From Woeseia sp. (GTDB lineage: Bacteria > Pseudomonadota > Gammaproteobacteria > Steroidobacterales > Woeseiaceae): a stretch of DNA of 10,561 nucleotides. The position numbers were made by a program, and so were the translations under genes. Location of the stretch: the NCBI GenBank assembly GCA_018701055.1, contig JABIUH010000284.1:1-10561 (forward strand), read 5' to 3'. Of the stretch, positions 7,181 to 10,561 are shown piece by piece (within the stretch, counting starts at the first letter, position 1; each line of letters opens with the position of its first letter). Under the pieces are notes generated by a model. The model ran no database searches. It was given only the letters and a program-made list of their open reading frames with translations, and was not told where the DNA came from.

Positions 7181-7629
7181 ATCGCAACCTGGTTATTTTG
7201 ACGATCGGACTGCTGTGTACTAATGCAGCGTTTGCAGATGATCAGAAAGCACAAGTAAACTACATGTTGCACTGTCAGGGATGTCATCTGCCGGGCGCAG
7301 AAGGGTCCGCTGGCAGAGTCCCGCCGATGAACGACTTCATTGGTTACTTCTTGCATTCTCAGGCTGGAAGGGAGTTTTTGATTCGCGTGCCGGGTGTGGC
7401 ACATGCTGCGCTAACGGACGCCGAAGTATCGGAACTGATGAATTGGTTGGTGCAGCGCTTTAGTAGAGAACAGTTGCCGACCGAGTTTATTTCATTTACG
7501 GTTGCTGAGGTGAACGAACTCCGGCGTGATGTTGAGCAATCACCGGATACTGCGCGTTCGCTTATACTTGCAAACATCGCGGCCGATAATCCGGCACTTG
7601 CTAACGAGATTTCCAAAAACAAAAACTAG
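7171..7629 (+). CDS. Second small periplasmic c-type cytochrome
   Basis: This 152-residue protein has a clear Sec signal (about 1-22, ending A-A-F-A before D-D-Q) and one haem site, C35-Q-G-C-H39. Further conserved-looking parts are V-P-P-M (50-53), the G-R-E-F-L-I-R-V-P-G-V-A stretch near 66-77, and the E-L-M-N-W-L helix near 88-93. The sixth haem ligand is not obvious: M53 and M90 are possible, but neither lies in a typical context. It starts with GTG at 7171, 10 bp inside the previous gene. An in-frame TGA at 7165-7167 rules out any longer form, and no later start keeps the basic n-region. It probably receives electrons from the amine dehydrogenase or from the first cytochrome and passes them to the terminal oxidase. 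Confidence 0.82.
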   Translation: MAVNRNLVILTIGLLCTNAAFADDQKAQVNYMLHCQGCHLPGAEGSAGRVPPMNDFIGYFLHSQAGREFLIRVPGVAHAALTDAEVSELMNWLVQRFSREQLPTEFISFTVAEVNELRRDVEQSPDTARSLILANIAADNPALANEISKNKN

Positions 7630-7644
7630 AAAAGCGGGGAATTT

Positions 7645-7941
7645 ATGCGCGACGGGGCAACCATTTTCGAGGATCCCGCATTTCAGGCTATGCTGAAAAA
7701 ACGCAGTCGATTGCGATGGGGATTTTCTATTTCGCTAATTGGCGCGTATATCGGCTACGGCATCATAGGGCTTCAAATTCCGGATGCGTACGCGACTTCA
7801 TTTTTTGGGTCATCGATGCCCTGGGGCATGGCATTGGGATTCATCCTGATTGGATCGTCGATCGTCATGTCTGTCCTGTATGTGCGCATCATCAATAGGC
7901 TCGAAGCGGATAACGACTTTGTAACGAGGCACCGGGAATGA
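7645..7941 (+). CDS. DUF485 (YjcH-like) small membrane protein
   Basis: This 98-residue inner-membrane protein has two predicted helices (about 25-45 and 60-82). Its N-terminal motif D-P-x-F-Q-x-M-L-x-x-R (10-20) is typical of DUF485, the family of E. coli YjcH. Members are nearly always encoded just before an ActP-type solute:sodium symporter, and that is the case here: its stop overlaps the symporter ATG by 4 bp. The exact role is unknown; a helper or small subunit of the symporter is likely. GGGGA at 7636-7640 supports the ATG at 7645. Confidence 0.85.
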   Translation: MRDGATIFEDPAFQAMLKKRSRLRWGFSISLIGAYIGYGIIGLQIPDAYATSFFGSSMPWGMALGFILIGSSIVMSVLYVRIINRLEADNDFVTRHRE

Positions 7942-9497
7942 ATGAGTCCGGACCAAATGTCACCGCAATGGTCGTATTTATAGGCTTCATAACGCTTAGC
8001 CTATTCATTACGTGGTGGGCCGCCAAGAAAACCCGATCGGCTGGCGAGTTTTATACCGCAGGCGGAAAAATTACAGGTTTTCAGAATGGACTCGCTCTCG
8101 CCGGCGACTTCATGTCTGCAGCGACTTTTCTAGGTCTGACAGGACTCGCATTCATCGGCGGAACGGATGGAATGCTGTTCACTGTCGGCGTCACCGTCAG
8201 TTGGGCATTCATCCTCTTCGCGTTTTCCGACCGCATGAGAAACCTGGGTCAATTTACGTTTGCAGATGTTGTTGCTTACCGATTACATCCCGAGAAATTG
8301 CGAACCTTGGCGGCAGTCGGAACGTTGACTGTGGCGCTTCCGTATTTAATTGCGCAAATGGTCGGTGCTGGTTCCTTGGTCGAGGCCTTGTTTGACATTC
8401 CCTATATCGCAGCGGTAATGATCGTCGGTACGTTGATGACTGTCTATGTCGTCTTTGGCGGAATGTTGGCCACAACCTGGGTACAAGTAACCAAAGCCGT
8501 TCTTTTGTTATGTGGTGGAACGGCCCTGTTAGTTTTGGTCCTCGCGCAGTTCGGCTATAGCCTGGATGCCCTGTTTAGTCGTGCGGCTGAAGTGCATTCG
8601 AAGGGTGAAGGCATATTTCGACCGGGTGGTCTTTATAACGACCCGATCAGCGTAGTGTCGCTCGCCTTGGCATTCGTATGCGGCACAGCCGGTTTACCGC
8701 ATGTACTCATGCGCTTCTTTACTGTGCCGGACGCAACCGAAGCGCGTCGATCGATTGGCTACGCCGTCGTTATCATTGGATATTTCCAAGCGGCAATCAT
8801 TCTCATCGGATTTGGCGCCATAGCGGTACTCACGGGGCAGGAAGAATACGTCAGCGAATCCGGGCATATTGCCGGGGGCGCGAACATGGTGTCCATCCAT
8901 CTTTCCCGAGCAGTCGGCGGAGAAGTTTTCTTCGGTCTGATTGCTGCGGTTGCATTTGCGACGATTCTTGCGGTCGTCGCGGGAATATTGCTCTCTGCAG
9001 CAGCAGGCGTTGCGCACGATTTCTATGCACGCGTTGTCCGCAAGGGTGATATTTCTGATCAAGATGAAGTGTCAGTGACTCGCTGGGCAACTATAGTCAT
9101 CGGCGCCACCGCAATCGTGCTCAGCGTATTTTTCCGCGACGTCAATGTCGGGGTGTTATCGGCAATTGCATTGGCAATTGCCGCAAGTGTGAATTTTCCG
9201 GCAATCTTTCTTGTGCTGTTTTGGAAAGACCTGACAACGAGGGGCGCAATCGCGGGCGGTGTAAGTGGATTGGTGGTTGTGCTCGTGCTGGTTACGCTAA
9301 GCCCAACGATTTGGGTGGATGTGCTCGGGTATGAGGAAGCAATATTCCCGTATGCATATCCAACCTTGTTTTCGGTGACAACTGCTTTCGTTGTAACCAT
9401 TGCAGTGTCCCTAATGGACCACAGCGAGAGAGCCAAAATCGATCGTTCCGCTTACCCGCAACAAATTGTACGGAGTGAACTCGGCGTAGATTTGTGA
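7938..9497 (+). CDS. ActP-family solute:sodium symporter (carboxylate importer)
   Basis: This 519-residue protein has about 13 membrane helices, which is usual for the solute:sodium symporter family. ActP-branch marks are the A-G-D-F-M-S-A-A-T-F-L-G stretch at 55-66, G-L-P-H-V-L-M-R-F-F-T-V at 252-263, and the serine/alanine-rich helix at about 340-361 ending in A-H-D, where these carriers bind sodium. The ATG overlaps the DUF485 stop. ActP carries acetate and similar short acids, and relatives in phenylacetate gene clusters carry phenylacetate. With a phenylacetyl-amide hydrolase encoded next, uptake of phenylacetate or a related aryl acid is my favoured role, but the sequence alone does not separate it from acetate. 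Confidence 0.9.
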   Translation: MNESGPNVTAMVVFIGFITLSLFITWWAAKKTRSAGEFYTAGGKITGFQNGLALAGDFMSAATFLGLTGLAFIGGTDGMLFTVGVTVSWAFILFAFSDRMRNLGQFTFADVVAYRLHPEKLRTLAAVGTLTVALPYLIAQMVGAGSLVEALFDIPYIAAVMIVGTLMTVYVVFGGMLATTWVQVTKAVLLLCGGTALLVLVLAQFGYSLDALFSRAAEVHSKGEGIFRPGGLYNDPISVVSLALAFVCGTAGLPHVLMRFFTVPDATEARRSIGYAVVIIGYFQAAIILIGFGAIAVLTGQEEYVSESGHIAGGANMVSIHLSRAVGGEVFFGLIAAVAFATILAVVAGILLSAAAGVAHDFYARVVRKGDISDQDEVSVTRWATIVIGATAIVLSVFFRDVNVGVLSAIALAIAASVNFPAIFLVLFWKDLTTRGAIAGGVSGLVVVLVLVTLSPTIWVDVLGYEEAIFPYAYPTLFSVTTAFVVTIAVSLMDHSERAKIDRSAYPQQIVRSELGVDL

Positions 9498-10561
9498 AAA
9501 ATTATTTCTCAGTGGTGCTGATCTTTGTGCTGTGTTCCTGTTCAACGTCAAAAATAATGGAGCCCAACAGCAACGTTCGAATCGTCCGCGACGAGTACGG
9601 TACACCGCATGTCTATGCAGATTCGATCCACGGTCTTTACTACGGCTACGGATATTCGATCGCGCAGGATCGTCTCTTTCAAATGGAAATGGCACGACGC
9701 AGTACCCAAGGAACAGTGGCTGAGATTTACGGTAAAGAATTCGCGGAGTATGACAAGACGACGCGAACTCTATTTGATCCGGCGTCAATTCGACGTCAAA
9801 TTTCGGCGTTGAGCGCAAAAGACGGCGCTGTTTTCTCGGGCTACGCTGAGGGTGTTAATGCGTGGTTGACCGAAATTTCAATGTCGCCTGCTGAGCTAAT
9901 GCCAAAACAATTTTCAGATCTTGGTTTCTCGCCGGCTGAATGGTCGGCTTACGATGTCGTGATGATATTCGTTGGCACGATGAATAATCGCTATGGTGAC
10001 TTCAATACGGAACTCGAAAACGCATCGATACTCAATACGCTCGCATCCATACATGGAGAGAGTGATGCGAAGGCACTTTTTAACTTATTGAACCCGCGTT
10101 TCACGGATAACGCTCCAACCACTATCCCCGCTCAGAATTGGTCTCGTCAAGCCGCAGACTCGCTAGCGACTAATGTAGAATTTTCGCCAGACCATTCAGT
10201 TGTTGATGCTGAATTGATCAGTACAGTGACGTCCGGATTTAGTAACTGTTACGTAATTGGTAAGAACAAGCTTGTCGATGGCGGCTCAATCCTGGTGAAT
10301 GGTCCGCAGTTCGGATGGTTCAATCCTTCCTACGTCTATTCAATAGGATTGCACGGCGCCGGCATTGATGTTGCCGGTAATTCGCCATTCGGCTATCCCA
10401 TGATTATGTTTGGTCACAACAAGACGATTTCCTGGGGTAGCACCTGGGGTGCGAGTGATATCGTCGATATTTTTCGGGAGCAGCTGAACCCGAATAATTC
10501 CAATCAGTATCTCTACAAAGGTCAGTACATCGATTTTGAATATCGAACTGAACAGGTGGAG
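9494..10561 (+). CDS. pac: Penicillin G acylase-like amidase (Ntn hydrolase, S45), 3' end outside window
   Basis: The frame is open from a GTG at 9494 to the window end, giving 356 residues: the alpha chain, a linker and the first 107 residues of the beta chain. The start overlaps the symporter stop (GTGA). It is chosen because the only later ATG (9557) would remove the signal, which ends in the lipobox L13-C-S-C16, so this is probably a periplasmic lipoprotein. Similarity to E. coli penicillin G acylase is strong, for example V-R-D-E-Y-G and A-Q-D-R-L-F-Q-M-E-M-A-R-R-S-T-Q-G-T-V-A in the alpha chain. S250 is the self-processing nucleophile (beta Ser1). Pocket residues match at M163, P271, F273, F306 and S316, and calcium ligands at E173, D322, V324 and D325. 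Differences are Y167 for Phe, W318 for Ala, F249 before the cleavage point and a short linker. It should release phenylacetate-type acids from amides. Confidence 0.93.
   Translation, partial: MKNYFSVVLIFVLCSCSTSKIMEPNSNVRIVRDEYGTPHVYADSIHGLYYGYGYSIAQDRLFQMEMARRSTQGTVAEIYGKEFAEYDKTTRTLFDPASIRRQISALSAKDGAVFSGYAEGVNAWLTEISMSPAELMPKQFSDLGFSPAEWSAYDVVMIFVGTMNNRYGDFNTELENASILNTLASIHGESDAKALFNLLNPRFTDNAPTTIPAQNWSRQAADSLATNVEFSPDHSVVDAELISTVTSGFSNCYVIGKNKLVDGGSILVNGPQFGWFNPSYVYSIGLHGAGIDVAGNSPFGYPMIMFGHNKTISWGSTWGASDIVDIFREQLNPNNSNQYLYKGQYIDFEYRTEQVE

Noticed and set aside
9161..9182. Repeated GGCAATTGC motif (9161-9169 and 9173-9181), each copy nearly self-complementary
   Set aside because: It encodes an Ala-Ile-Ala-Leu-Ala-Ile-Ala helix of the symporter, and codon repetition explains it. 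No regulatory role is supported at that place.
9411..9818. 135-codon - strand frame and short + strand frames over the acylase start
   Set aside because: The true frame here encodes continuous penicillin acylase sequence from 9494 to the edge, so these are shadows.

Overview
The window holds eleven genes, all on the + strand, packed end to end: gaps run from 0 to 62 bp and several stops overlap the next start by 4 to 10 bp. Both edges cut a gene. Base composition is close to even by eye and does not change noticeably along the window. A periplasmic tryptophan tryptophylquinone (TTQ) amine dehydrogenase, c-type cytochromes, a lipoprotein and an ActP-type symporter indicate a Gram-negative respiring bacterium, most likely a proteobacterium. 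I cannot place it more precisely.

Layout. (1) 1-389: C-terminal end of an MFS transporter. (2) 393-4946: a cytoplasmic enzyme block made of an SDR dehydrogenase, a class III PLP enzyme of the aminotransferase/phospho-lyase type, an APH-fold small-molecule kinase and an aldehyde dehydrogenase. (3) 4948-7629: a periplasmic amine-oxidising block made of the heavy and light chains of an aralkylamine-dehydrogenase-like TTQ enzyme, followed by two small c-type cytochromes. (4) 7645-9497: a DUF485 membrane protein and an ActP-family sodium:solute symporter. (5) 9494-10561: the first 356 residues of a protein very like penicillin G acylase, a phenylacetyl-amide hydrolase, with a lipoprotein signal.

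Proposed logic (inference). The parts converge on arylacetaldehyde and arylacetate. The TTQ dehydrogenase would turn phenylethylamine- or tyramine-like amines into arylacetaldehydes and pass electrons to the cytochromes. The kinase and PLP phospho-lyase would turn a beta-hydroxylated amine, such as a phenylethanolamine, into the same aldehyde by phosphorylation and loss of phosphate and ammonia. The aldehyde dehydrogenase would oxidise the aldehyde to the acid. The acylase would free phenylacetate from amides outside the inner membrane, and the symporter would import the acid. No single gene proves this. It rests on the TTQ light chain matching the aromatic-amine rather than methylamine type, on the preserved phenylacetyl pocket of the acylase, and on the kinase/lyase/ALDH trio. 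The substrate of the kinase/lyase pair and the role of the SDR are open. No TTQ-maturation genes (mauE, mauD, mauG types), no regulator, no phenylacetyl-CoA genes and no terminator are visible. There is no gene-free stretch over 300 bases.
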